NCBI GenBank assembly: GCA_021811105.1
Contig: JAJZPM010000010.1
Location: 1-64,000 of the forward strand
Direction: 5' to 3'
DNA from: Nitrospirota bacterium
GTDB taxonomy: Bacteria; Nitrospirota; Thermodesulfovibrionia; Thermodesulfovibrionales; UBA6898
Length of the DNA: 64,000 nt
How positions within the stretch are numbered: the first letter of the stretch is position 1; each line of letters opens with the position of its first letter. The notes under the pieces were generated by a model, which worked only from the letters and a program-made list of their open reading frames with translations, ran no database searches and was not told where the DNA came from. A program made the position numbers and the translations under genes. This document shows positions 1 to 8,320 of this stretch, piece by piece.

Positions 1-74
1 GGAAAAGGCATCCACAGAAGGCAGTGGCAAAAATTTACAAAATATTGGGCGAGTGGGCCGGTTTTCTGAAATCA

Positions 75-920
75 ATGCCGAAAAAATCGGACTTTATACA
101 CAGACTCTATATAGTCTCTACGCCTATAGGAAACCTCGAAGATATTACCCTCAGGGCACTGCGCATTCTTAAGGAAGTAGATATCATCGCCGCGGAGGAT
201 ACGAGGCATACCCTCAAGCTACTCAGCCACTACGGCATCTCCAAACCGCTGATAAGCTACTGGGGAGAGAAGGAGAAGGTGAAGGCGGAAGAGGTGATGA
301 AGAGGCTCGGCTCCGGACAGTCGGTTGCGCTGGTATCCGATGCGGGAACGCCCGGGATATCGGACCCCGGCAGCGTGGTGATAAGGAGGGCGCTGGCTGA
401 AGGGATTCCGGTTGTGCCGGTCCCAGGCCCGACTGCAATTATCGCCGCGCTTACCCTGTCCGGTTTTTCGGCTGAAGAGTTTGTTTTTTCCGGGTTCCTG
501 CCGGCAAGGCAGGCACAGAGAAAGAAGGCCCTTACGGATTTGGCATTCGAAAAAAGGACCATCGTGCTGTATGAATCTCCCCATCGGCTTCTTGAATCAA
601 TGGCCGATATGGCGGAGATTTTCGGTACGAGAAGGGCGACGGTCGTGAAAGAGATCACGAAGATCCACGAGGAGGTCATACGGGGGGCCGTGGCCGAAGT
701 GTATGCACGTCTCCGGGAGACGAAAATCGTGGGGGAGTATGTGGTTGTCATCGAGGGAAGACAAGAAGGGAAAGGCATGCGGCGGGAGGAAGACGCGCTG
801 GGCGAAATCGCCCAGCTGATGAAGAAGGGGTTGGGGAGGAAAGAGGCGGTCAAACGCATTGCGGAGCAGTACGGCCTGTCAAAAAAAGAACTCTACGACC
901 GCAGCCTCGAAGGAAAGTGA
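75..920 (+). CDS. rsmI: 16S rRNA 2'-O-ribose methyltransferase RsmI
   Basis: Methylates the 2'-OH of C1402 in 16S rRNA using SAM; cytoplasmic. The 281-aa protein shows the family hallmarks: an N-terminal tetrapyrrole-methylase-type domain with STPIGNLEDITLRAL (about residues 15-29), AAEDTRHT, then SDAGTPGISDPG and VPGPTAIIAAL, and later LYESPHRL. The length is normal. An in-frame ATG at 24 would add 17 residues that do not look like the family, whereas the ATG at 75 puts the conserved block at the usual distance from the N-terminus. The 351 bp downstream hold a foldback repeat and the promoter of the next gene. Function is secure; only the exact start is uncertain. Confidence 0.95.
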   Translation: MPKKSDFIHRLYIVSTPIGNLEDITLRALRILKEVDIIAAEDTRHTLKLLSHYGISKPLISYWGEKEKVKAEEVMKRLGSGQSVALVSDAGTPGISDPGSVVIRRALAEGIPVVPVPGPTAIIAALTLSGFSAEEFVFSGFLPARQAQRKKALTDLAFEKRTIVLYESPHRLLESMADMAEIFGTRRATVVKEITKIHEEVIRGAVAEVYARLRETKIVGEYVVVIEGRQEGKGMRREEDALGEIAQLMKKGLGRKEAVKRIAEQYGLSKKELYDRSLEGK

Positions 921-962
921 TTTCCGGAATTCGTCGCTTGGCACTGCTCAGCGGAATCTTTC

Positions 963-1132
963 AACCTAAAAAAGGCAGATCCTTTACCACGAAGGCACAG
1001 AGACATAGAGAAAACAACAATTTGCCGTAAAATTTCGGGGCACCATCGAGGTGATTGGTACATTCAGGAGTTTTCTCTTTTTTTTCAACTCTGTGCCTCC
1101 GAGTCTCTGTGGTTAACTGCTTTTTCCAGGTT
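963..1132. repeat. 170-bp foldback (MITE-like) repeat, copy 1
   Basis: Nearly identical to 35133-35301. Outer arms (AACCTAAAAAAGGCAG and, inverted, CTGCTTTTTCCAGGTT) and inner arms (ACCACGAAGGCACAGAGA against TCTCTGTGGT, plus GAGAAAAC/GTTTTCTC) make a long imperfect inverted repeat around a loop of about 55 bp. The copies differ by two substitutions and one T in a T-run. No ORF is present, so this is a non-autonomous intergenic element. Confidence 0.85.
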
Positions 1133-1160
1133 CAAATATGATTTCTCCCGCGTAAATTTC

Positions 1161-1189
1161 TTGACTTTGTTTTTTGCGGTCTGTATTCT
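1161..1189 (+). promoter_or_regulatory. Sigma-70 promoter of the FadL-type gene
   Basis: TTGACT (1161-1166), 17-bp spacer, TATTCT (1184-1189). Transcription would start near 1196, giving a leader of about 76 nt before the ATG at 1272. The promoter lies inside a longer in-frame ORF, which argues that the upstream codons are not translated. Confidence 0.55.
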
Positions 1190-1271
1190 AAATTTCAAAA
1201 AAAGAGGCGCCGGTGGTCCGGCAGGTGCGCGAAAATATTTCTTTACTCATACCATACTTAAGGGGGGCATT

Positions 1272-2642
1272 ATGAAAGGACTTTTCGGCAGAGGAGCAAA
1301 GGCGGCCGTTGTCGTGGCGGCAGTATTGTTTTCCGCAGGATCGGCCCTTGGCGCCGGTTTCGCGCTGATCGAACAGGGGGTCGCCGGACTCGGCAACGCG
1401 TATGCGGGCGGGGCTGCCAGCGCGGACGACGCCACAACGATATTCTTCAACCCGGCGGGAATGACGAGAATTGCGAACCAGCAGGCAGTTGTCGGCGCTC
1501 ATCTCATTATGCCTACGGCCGCGTTCCACAATGAGGGTTCGACCCATGTCCTTCAGGCAAAGACGGGTGTGCCTCTTCTGGGCGGAAACGGCAGCGATGC
1601 CGGGGTTGCGAAGCTCGCGCCTAACTTCTACTATGTCAGAAAGATGGGTGACCGTCTCGCGCTCGGCTTGGGCGTGAACTCTCCTTTCGGCCTTGCGACC
1701 GATTACGAAAGCTCCTGGGTCGGCCGTTATCATGCCCTCGAGTCGGATGTCGTGACCGTAAATATCAATCCGTCGGTTGCATATAAAGTAATGGACCGGC
1801 TAAGCGTCGGCGGAGGCCTGGACATACAGTATATCAGCGCAACACTTTCCAACGCGATCGATTTCGGCACTCTCGATGCGGTGGGCGCGTTTCAGGCCCT
1901 GGGGCTCGCGCCAGGCGCTCTCAAGCTGGTCCCGCAGGCCGCAGACGGGTATGTGAGGGTCGAAGGTAATGACTGGTCCTTCGGGTATAACCTCGGCCTT
2001 CTGTATGAATTCAATGAGAATACTCGCGTCGGCGCGGCCTACCGTTCGAGCGTGAAGCATACCCTCAAGGGAGAAGCCGAATTCTCCGGCGTGCCTTCCG
2101 GACTCGCCCCCTTTCCGGTCTTCAAAAACGGCGGGGTTTCGGCGGACATCAAGCTCCCGGATTCTTTTTCTGTCAGCGTTGCCCACCGTATCACTCCGCA
2201 GTGGACTGTCATGGCCGACGTAACCTGGACTGACTGGAGTGTCTTCAACGAATTAAGGGTAAAATTCGACAATCCCGCGCAGGCGGATTCGGTCACGGTG
2301 ACCGACTGGAGGGACAGCTATCGGTATTCGCTCGGCGTGACGTATGCGCCTGGCGGAAGATGGACCTATCGTGCCGGCGTCGCATACGATGAAACGCCGA
2401 TTCCAGATACGCAGCACAGGACGCCCCGTATCCCCGACGGAAACCGTTTATGGACGGCTGCAGGTCTCGGGTATAAGATATCGAAGGTGATGACCGTCGA
2501 CGTCGGATACGCCCATCTGTTCATAAAAGATCCGGTGATAAACAAGACCCCCACGGGAGAGGATGCCACCCGGGGCGGGTTGAACGGCACATACGACGCC
2601 TATGTGAACATCGCGAGTGCCCAACTGACACTGAATTTCTAA
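1272..2642 (+). CDS. FadL/OmpP1/TodX-family outer membrane transporter
   Basis: Outer-membrane beta-barrel for uptake of hydrophobic compounds such as long-chain fatty acids or aromatics. The 456-aa precursor has a signal peptide (basic start, hydrophobic residues 11-27, probable cleavage after A28 in SALGA). The mature N-terminus, GFALIEQGVAGLGNAYAGG, followed by DDATTIFFNPAGM, is the classical FadL hatch signature. Alternating polar and hydrophobic strands and a C-terminal Phe (QLTLNF) fit barrel assembly. The start at 1272 is set by the SD AAGGGGGGC just upstream. An acyl-activating ligase follows about 290 bp downstream on the same strand, so import and activation of fatty acids could be linked (inference). 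Substrate cannot be read from sequence. Confidence 0.9.
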   Translation: MKGLFGRGAKAAVVVAAVLFSAGSALGAGFALIEQGVAGLGNAYAGGAASADDATTIFFNPAGMTRIANQQAVVGAHLIMPTAAFHNEGSTHVLQAKTGVPLLGGNGSDAGVAKLAPNFYYVRKMGDRLALGLGVNSPFGLATDYESSWVGRYHALESDVVTVNINPSVAYKVMDRLSVGGGLDIQYISATLSNAIDFGTLDAVGAFQALGLAPGALKLVPQAADGYVRVEGNDWSFGYNLGLLYEFNENTRVGAAYRSSVKHTLKGEAEFSGVPSGLAPFPVFKNGGVSADIKLPDSFSVSVAHRITPQWTVMADVTWTDWSVFNELRVKFDNPAQADSVTVTDWRDSYRYSLGVTYAPGGRWTYRAGVAYDETPIPDTQHRTPRIPDGNRLWTAAGLGYKISKVMTVDVGYAHLFIKDPVINKTPTGEDATRGGLNGTYDAYVNIASAQLTLNF

Positions 2643-2842
2643 ACCCCGGGCAGGTGAACTATGCAGGGAAAGCATAAGCATACTCGGCGCCACGATTCAA
2701 CATGATGAAGAGAGAAGCGAATGTGCTGAAAAAGGTCCATAACCTGTCCTCCTCAGGCGGATCCGCCCGGGGCGGAAGGCTCCGCGCAGCCCCTGCATCT
2801 GGCAATATACTTTTTTATGCATGTCAGACAAGGTCAGATGTG

Positions 2843-2917
2843 CGCTTGCGTGATCACAATCTATTTTTGCCGAATTTATGGACTTTTTCAGTATGTTCGA
2901 CTTCTCCTTAACGCAAC
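2843..2917 (+). repeat. Dispersed ~75-bp repeat, copy 1
   Basis: Shares blocks with 37663-37737 and 59094-59160: CGTG.ATCACAATC, TGCCGAATTTATGG, CTTTTTCAGTATGT and a terminal ACGCAAC. It fills the gap just before the acyl ligase start and makes that gene's ORF look artificially long upstream. Confidence 0.65.
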
Positions 2918-2927
2918 CATAAGACGA

Positions 2928-4496
2928 ATGCTCCTGCACCGGCATTTTATAAGAATCGCGAAGAAGTACAGTAGTAAGCCGGCCATCATCGACCGGATGG
3001 CGGACAAGAAGATCACTTATTCGAAGGCGCTTATCGCATCTCTGGCCTTTGCCGAGAAGTTCAAGGGCTTCGAGAAGGGATACATCGGAATCATGGTCCC
3101 CACGTCTGCCGGGTGCTGCCTTGCGGTCCTCGGCGCGCTTATGAGCGGCAGGACACCCGTCATGATCAACTACTCCACCGGTGCCGCCCGCAATGCCGAA
3201 TATGCCCGGAAGAAGTGCGGCTTCAGGACAATTATTACATCGAAGGCGCTTCTCGAGAAGATCGACTGTCCCGTCGTCGAAGGTATGGTATTCATCGAGG
3301 ACATTGCGGCGGGGATTTCGGCCGGGGACAAAATAAAGTGCGCACTTATCTCAAAGCTTCCCGTACCGCTTATCCTCAGGAGCGTGCATGCCGGGAAGGA
3401 GGACGACGATGCGGTGGTGCTTTTCACGAGCGGGAGCGAAAAAGACCCGAAGGCGGTGCAGCTAACTCACCGCAATATTTCCTCGAATATCAGGAGCTTC
3501 AGCGAGGTCGTCACGATTTCGAGCAGGGACAGCATACTCGCAAATCTCCCCCTGTTTCATGTCTTCGGCCTTACGGTCAACATGTGGACGCCTCTATACC
3601 ACGGGATGACGGTCGTCACCTATGCCAACCCGCTCGATTACCGGATGATATGCGAGATCGTGAAGGATGAGGCCCCTACGATCATGGTAGGCACCCCGAG
3701 TTTCCTTTGGGGATACCTCCGCAAGTCCGAACCCGGCGACTTTCGGAGCCTGCGTCTCGTCGTCTGCGGTGCGGACAAATGTCCCGACGCGCTCCGGGAA
3801 GAGTTCATCAAGAAACACGGTATCACGGTGTACGAGGGCTACGGGACTACGGAGACTTCCCCGGTGATCTCGACCAACACGCCTGACAACCACAGACCCG
3901 GAAGTATCGGGAGGGTGCTCCCAGGGGTGAAAGTGAGAATCGAAAATTACGAAACCGGCGAGGACTGCCGACCCGGAGAGACCGGCAGGATACTGGTGAA
4001 GGGCGACCTTGTGATGAAAGGGTACTTCGATGACTTCGAGGAGACGTCTATGCGCGTACGCCACGGTTGGTATGACACCGGAGATATGGGGTATCTCGAT
4101 GAAGAAGGGTTTCTCTGGCATGCGGGGAGGTTGAAACGGTTCATCAAGATCGGGGGGGAGATGGTCTCTCTCGTGAGGGTGGAAAATGTCATGGAGCGGT
4201 TCTTACCCGAGGACGTCTCTTGTTGCGTGGTCGAGGTCCCGGATGCGCTCAAGGGCGCGAGAATCGTTGCGGCGGTGACGCAGCAGATAGACGAAAAGAA
4301 GATGCTCAAGAAGATGGCTGCGCATCTTCCGAATATTGCGCTGCCGAAGCAGATCATGGTGATCGAGGAGCTTCCGAAGATGGGCAGCGGGAAGATCGAT
4401 TTCAGGACAGTGACCGAGATGGTAAACGACATGGTGAAAAAGGAGAGCGGCGACAGCGCCGAGGGCAGGCGTGCTGAAAAACGCCATAGGACTTGA
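2928..4496 (+). CDS. AMP-forming acyl-ACP/acyl-CoA synthetase (Aas C-terminal-like)
   Basis: Activates a fatty acid with ATP and transfers it to ACP or CoA; the opening (MLLHRHFIRIAKKY) and overall pattern resemble the synthetase half of Aas. The 522-aa ANL-superfamily protein has the P-loop LFTSGSEKDPKAVQLTHRN (about 165-183), YEGYGTTETSP (about 301-311), WYDTGDMGYLDEEGF (about 381), the hinge GRLKRFIKIGGE (about 400) and the catalytic-lysine motif MGSGKIDF (about 486). The ATG at 2928 is preferred: the longer ORF from 2817 is made of dispersed repeat. LemA follows 76 bp later. ACP versus CoA as acceptor, and whether a partner acyltransferase exists, cannot be told. Confidence 0.85.
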   Translation: MLLHRHFIRIAKKYSSKPAIIDRMADKKITYSKALIASLAFAEKFKGFEKGYIGIMVPTSAGCCLAVLGALMSGRTPVMINYSTGAARNAEYARKKCGFRTIITSKALLEKIDCPVVEGMVFIEDIAAGISAGDKIKCALISKLPVPLILRSVHAGKEDDDAVVLFTSGSEKDPKAVQLTHRNISSNIRSFSEVVTISSRDSILANLPLFHVFGLTVNMWTPLYHGMTVVTYANPLDYRMICEIVKDEAPTIMVGTPSFLWGYLRKSEPGDFRSLRLVVCGADKCPDALREEFIKKHGITVYEGYGTTETSPVISTNTPDNHRPGSIGRVLPGVKVRIENYETGEDCRPGETGRILVKGDLVMKGYFDDFEETSMRVRHGWYDTGDMGYLDEEGFLWHAGRLKRFIKIGGEMVSLVRVENVMERFLPEDVSCCVVEVPDALKGARIVAAVTQQIDEKKMLKKMAAHLPNIALPKQIMVIEELPKMGSGKIDFRTVTEMVNDMVKKESGDSAEGRRAEKRHRT

Positions 4497-4572
4497 TTTT
4501 GACGCGCGCAAGACCATCCCGGCGGATGTCTTGCGCTATGCATACTCTTTTATAAAAGAATAGTGGGGGAAT

Positions 4573-5139
4573 ATGGCGGGACCGGTACTCAGTGCGGCGA
4601 TCGTTCTTTTTTTCTTTTGGATGGTCTTCATCTATAACCGGCTCGTGAGACTGCGCAACGACGTCGGGAGCGCTTGGAGCCAGATCGACGTCCAGTTGAA
4701 ACGGCGGCACGACCTGATCCCTAATATCGTTGCCGCGGTAAAGGGCTACATGGATTTCGAGCGGGACACACTCGAACGGGTAGTTTCTGCGAGGGCCGCG
4801 GCTGCGGCCGCGGTGGGGGTCCATGAAAAGGCCGTCTCAGAGGGCCGTTTGACCGGGACTATAGACCGGCTCTTTATGGTTATGGAAAACTATCCGGTCC
4901 TCAAGAGCAGCGAAAATGTCATGCAGCTTCAGGAGGAACTCGTCTCGACCGAAAACCGCATCGCCTTTGCACGCCAGTTCTACAACGACCTCGTCGCTAA
5001 TTACAGGACGAAGCTCGATGTATTTCCGGACAATATCATTGCCTCCTTCTTTTCATTTCAGGGTGCGGAATACTTTTCAGCCGGAGAGGAAGACAGGGCA
5101 CTGCCCTCAAGAGGAGTGGGCATGCGGAGGAACGACTAG
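4573..5139 (+). CDS. lemA: LemA family protein
   Basis: A 188-aa protein with one N-terminal membrane helix (about residues 5-23) followed by helical LemA sequence: YNRLVRLRNDVGSAWSQIDV, KRRHDLIPNIVAAVKGY and ENRIAFARQFYNDLV are diagnostic. The biochemical function of LemA is unsettled; it often neighbours M48 peptidases or DUF2207/TPM proteins and is tied to envelope stress. Here an M48 peptidase starts 30 bp downstream, consistent with a two-gene unit, and a DUF2207 protein lies 50 kb away in the same window. The start has a purine-rich SD (TGGGGGA) 4 nt upstream. Confidence 0.93.
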   Translation: MAGPVLSAAIVLFFFWMVFIYNRLVRLRNDVGSAWSQIDVQLKRRHDLIPNIVAAVKGYMDFERDTLERVVSARAAAAAAVGVHEKAVSEGRLTGTIDRLFMVMENYPVLKSSENVMQLQEELVSTENRIAFARQFYNDLVANYRTKLDVFPDNIIASFFSFQGAEYFSAGEEDRALPSRGVGMRRND

Positions 5140-5169
5140 AGGGCGCATGGTGCGCAACGGGGATTTCGT

Positions 5170-6780
5170 ATGCCGCTGACATTTATCGACATTGAGAGAC
5201 AGAAGAGCTGGAGGATCACCGCGCTCTTTGCCTTTCTCGCGGTGCTCTACTTTATATTTGCGTTTATCTTGTTTCAGGCCATGGTCTGTTATGTCCCCGG
5301 CGTTGCCGTGGGTGGCTCCTTCTTCATCCTGAGCAGCCCGAGATTCGTGGCCGCCGTGGCATTCTCCGCGCTCTTAATCGCGTCGGTGCACTTCTTGATG
5401 TCCGGGCTCATCGCGGTCCGGCAGGTCGTCGAACAGATAGGCGCGAAGGACCCCGATCCCGAAGACGGCATTCACAGGCAGCTTATTAATATTGCCGAGG
5501 AGATCCGGATTGCTTCAGGGGGGAGGAAAAGGATAAGATGCATGGTCATCCCTACCTTGTCTGCTAACGCCCTTGCCGTTGCAGACCTCAGGGGAGAGGC
5601 AGTGATAGCGATAACCGAGGGGCTGTTGTCGCGGCTTACAAGACCCCAGATCGAGGCGGTCATGGCGCACGAGGCGTACCACGTGCTTTCCGGCGATTGC
5701 CTCGAAACTTCGCTCGCCACGAGCTTCTTCGGGATGTATGCGTCCGCGCTCGACAGCCTAAGGTCCGGACTCGCGGAGGAGCCCAGGGCATGGCCGGTCG
5801 CCGCGGTTTTCTGGGTGCTCGTGAAATTCGCGACGGCGGTCAATATGTTCATCTCCCGGGAACGGGAATACCGGGCGGATGCAGGGGCGGTGCGCATGAC
5901 GCGCAATCCCCTTGCGCTTGCGGAGGCCCTCGACATTATCGGGAAGAGGTGGTCCGGGACCGGCCTCATCAGCGACGGCCTCGAAATGCTCTGCATCAGC
6001 AGCCCCCGCATCTCCGACCACGACGAGTCGGAGGGGTGGTGGGACGATCTCATGTCCACCCATCCGCCGATCAGAAGGCGGATCGCTATCCTCCTCGGAA
6101 TGGCGCACGTAAGCGCCTCCGTCCTTGCAAAAAAAGAAACGGCAAAGCCGGCTGCGCAGACGGATCCTGCGGAGCCGCTTTACTATGCCCTCGATCCCGA
6201 TAACGTCTGGCTTGGTCCCTTTCGCGTTGCGGAGCTTGCCGCGTTTTCGTGGTTTTCTCCGAAAACGTGGATGAGCACTGAGGCCGGGGGAAGGGCTGCG
6301 CGGGCTTCTGCGCTCGGCATTTCCGACACTCTATTCGGCGGCCTTGGGCAGGCAGAAGGGCATGCGGACATGCGCTGCCCTTCCTGCAGGCAGCCGCTTG
6401 CTATGGTCCCCTATGAACGGACGACGATATTTCAATGCGCCTTCTGCGGGGGAACACTCGTCGAAAATGACAAACTCCAGAGGGTCCTCGCAAGAAATGA
6501 AGGGGACTGCAGCGAGAGGATCATTTCACTTGTGAGGGCAGTGACCGCGGACAATCAGAGGAGCCTCGCGATTAGAAAATTGAGGCAGCTCGACAGGAGA
6601 AAAGAGCCTCCTACGCTTTGCCCGAAGTGCGGCAGACCGATGTTTAGGGCGTTCTACAGCTATGCCTATCTCCTCGAGATCGACAAGTGCGGCATCTGCG
6701 GCGTGACCTGGTTCGACCCGGAGGAACTGGAGATGCTTCGGTGCATCATCGAAAACAGGATTACACCGAGGATAGACTAA
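5170..6780 (+). CDS. M48 membrane metallopeptidase with GYF_2-like and double zinc-ribbon C-terminus
   Basis: Predicted HtpX/Ste24-type zinc peptidase acting at the inner membrane. Two hydrophobic segments (about 15-40 and 55-80) precede the zinc motif HEAYH (167-171), with a downstream EYRADAGAVRM helix (about 233) giving the third ligand. The C-terminal third is unusual. Around residue 335, YYALDPDNVWLGPFRVAEL resembles a GYF_2 module, and then come two zinc ribbons: CPSC...CAFC (about 402-425) and CPKC...CGIC (about 484-510) ending in TWFDPEELEML, as in TFIIB-type ribbons. Ordinary HtpX is about 290 aa; this protein has 536. It lies 30 bp after lemA. The role of the extra domains (substrate or nucleic-acid recruitment) is unknown. 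Confidence 0.85.
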   Translation: MPLTFIDIERQKSWRITALFAFLAVLYFIFAFILFQAMVCYVPGVAVGGSFFILSSPRFVAAVAFSALLIASVHFLMSGLIAVRQVVEQIGAKDPDPEDGIHRQLINIAEEIRIASGGRKRIRCMVIPTLSANALAVADLRGEAVIAITEGLLSRLTRPQIEAVMAHEAYHVLSGDCLETSLATSFFGMYASALDSLRSGLAEEPRAWPVAAVFWVLVKFATAVNMFISREREYRADAGAVRMTRNPLALAEALDIIGKRWSGTGLISDGLEMLCISSPRISDHDESEGWWDDLMSTHPPIRRRIAILLGMAHVSASVLAKKETAKPAAQTDPAEPLYYALDPDNVWLGPFRVAELAAFSWFSPKTWMSTEAGGRAARASALGISDTLFGGLGQAEGHADMRCPSCRQPLAMVPYERTTIFQCAFCGGTLVENDKLQRVLARNEGDCSERIISLVRAVTADNQRSLAIRKLRQLDRRKEPPTLCPKCGRPMFRAFYSYAYLLEIDKCGICGVTWFDPEELEMLRCIIENRITPRID

Positions 6781-6834
6781 CCAACTATGTCTTAACCCGA
6801 AGACACTGCTACTCAAAAGATCCGTTTACTTTTC

Positions 6835-6863
6835 TTGTCCCGCTCGTTTTAGGGTATTATAAC
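6835..6863 (+). promoter_or_regulatory. Candidate sigma-70 promoter of the DUF362 gene
   Basis: TTGTCC (6835-6840), 17-bp spacer, TATAAC (6858-6863), giving a start near 6870 and a leader of about 50 nt before the SD AAGGAGAG and the ATG at 6922. Confidence 0.5.
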
Positions 6864-6921
6864 AAAACATCCTGGAAGTACTCTCTTGAATAAATAAACG
6901 GATCCTGTAAGGAGAGCGATT

Positions 6922-8043
6922 ATGTCAAAAATCTATTTTGCGTCTGCACGGGTGAAGAAATGGAGATACGAAGACAGCATGCCGGGGAAGCTCGATCGGC
7001 TACTGAAAGAGATAGGCCTGATGAATTACTTCAGCCCCGATGAATGGGTGGCAGTCAAGACCCATTTCGGCTCGGAGGGAGCGCACAGGATCGTGAGGCC
7101 GACATTCCTGCGGAAGGTCGTCGATGGCCTAAGGAGGATAGGCGCCAAGCCCTTTATTACGGACACGGTGAGAATAAAGGGCCTCGACTATCTCGATGTC
7201 GCCAACCAAAACGGGATAAACCATCTCTCTGTCGGCGCGCCGGTGGTGATTGCCGACGGGCTCTACGGCAACGACAATATCATGGTGAAGGCCGGCGAGT
7301 TGCTCGGCGAGGTGGCAGTCGCCTCTTTGATTCACGACGTCCCCGCCATGGTTGTCTGTTCCCACGTGAAGGGACACATCAATGCGGGATACGCAGGGGC
7401 GATCAAGAACCTCGCGATGGGAGGGGTCAGCGCCTACCACCGCACCTGCGGCTGGAAGTGCGGCAGGGGGGCGATGCACGCGATAGGAGAGGGCGAGCTC
7501 GTCTGGAGCCAGGAAAAATGTGAACTCTGCTTTCAGTGCAGGGACATCTGTCCGAAGGACGCCATCAGCTTCAGCGGGGACGAACTTGTATGGGAGGGGG
7601 ACAACTGCTGGAGGTGCGGCAGGTGCGAGAGGGTATGCCAGTCGGAATCCCTCACCATGCCGGGCAACAGCGAACGGTTCCTGAGGTCTCTTGCCGAGGC
7701 CGCGTCGGCAGTCATGAGCACCTTTGGACAAAAGAAGATCATTTTTATCAATTTTCTCACCGAGATCCAGCCTGAATGCGACTGTATGCCGGCTGCCGAT
7801 GTCCCGGTCATGCAGGACGCGGGGATAATGGTCTCCGACGACCTCGTATCGATCGAGCAGGCGAGCATAGACATGTTGCTCAAGTCCAAAGCCTTGCCCG
7901 GTTCACTTGCGGTAGACAAACATGCAGCGGTGGGTGGGGATGTTCTCATGCATCTTCACAATGTCCCTTATCAATTGCAGGTCGATGAAGCTTCGCGGCT
8001 CGGGCTGGGCAACCGGCAATACGATCTGATCGATGTCGGCTAG
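6922..8043 (+). CDS. DUF362 protein with two [4Fe-4S] ferredoxin motifs
   Basis: A 373-aa cytoplasmic iron-sulfur protein. Residues 1-195 are a DUF362 domain (VAVKTHFGSEGAHRIVRP, HVKGHINAGYAGAIKNLAMG). A bacterial 2x[4Fe-4S] module follows: CELCFQCRDICP (about 200-211) and CWRCGRCERVC (about 230-240), and DUF362-like sequence resumes to the end. The reaction is unknown; family members are assumed to be redox proteins or electron-transfer partners. The gene stands alone with its own promoter and a strong SD. It is followed by a hairpin that serves the opposite strand, so its own terminator is not obvious. Confidence 0.88.
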   Translation: MSKIYFASARVKKWRYEDSMPGKLDRLLKEIGLMNYFSPDEWVAVKTHFGSEGAHRIVRPTFLRKVVDGLRRIGAKPFITDTVRIKGLDYLDVANQNGINHLSVGAPVVIADGLYGNDNIMVKAGELLGEVAVASLIHDVPAMVVCSHVKGHINAGYAGAIKNLAMGGVSAYHRTCGWKCGRGAMHAIGEGELVWSQEKCELCFQCRDICPKDAISFSGDELVWEGDNCWRCGRCERVCQSESLTMPGNSERFLRSLAEAASAVMSTFGQKKIIFINFLTEIQPECDCMPAADVPVMQDAGIMVSDDLVSIEQASIDMLLKSKALPGSLAVDKHAAVGGDVLMHLHNVPYQLQVDEASRLGLGNRQYDLIDVG

Positions 8044-8081
8044 AAAAAAAGTGCTGCTGCCCGTGGGATGTGGGCAGCAGC
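8044..8081 (-). terminator. Intrinsic terminator for the minus strand
   Basis: A 10-bp perfect stem (GCTGCTGCCC at 8053-8062 with GGGCAGCAGC at 8072-8081) and 9-nt loop. The A7 run at 8044-8050 becomes a U-tract when read on the minus strand. It lies 240 bp beyond the broken receiver-GGDEF gene. The 8082-8320 interval is AT-rich and holds no recognisable gene. Confidence 0.7.
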
Positions 8082-8320
8082 TTAGGGGAGGTAACGAGGC
8101 GCTTAATGATTATATGAAACCATGCTTTATGGATATTGTCAAGCAAAAAAAGTAGGTCACTTATAAATTCTAATTTTAGAAACTCTAGGGGTATTAAGTG
8201 GGCAACCTGATGCAGTATATGTAGAAATGCCTTATAAACAAAAGAGAAATCGGCCTAAGAAGGTATGTGGACAAGCCTTGCTCAGGGTGCCAAGATCCTC
8301 TTTAGACAGCGTTTCTTATA

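Noticed and set aside
1-69. Open frame from the left edge ending at 67-69, possibly the tail of an upstream gene
   Set aside because: Only 22 codons with no recognisable family; cannot be told from chance.
2702-2911. 69-aa ORF between the porin and the acyl ligase
   Set aside because: Lies largely in the dispersed repeat and has no family similarity.
4471-4563. 30-codon GTG ORF overlapping the end of the acyl ligase, just before lemA
   Set aside because: SD is weak, no family is recognised and most of it is coding overlap; not enough support.
8082-8320. AT-rich gap considered for a riboswitch or small RNA
   Set aside because: A short palindrome (8168-8181) is present but no known aptamer core or promoter-terminator pair could be recognised.
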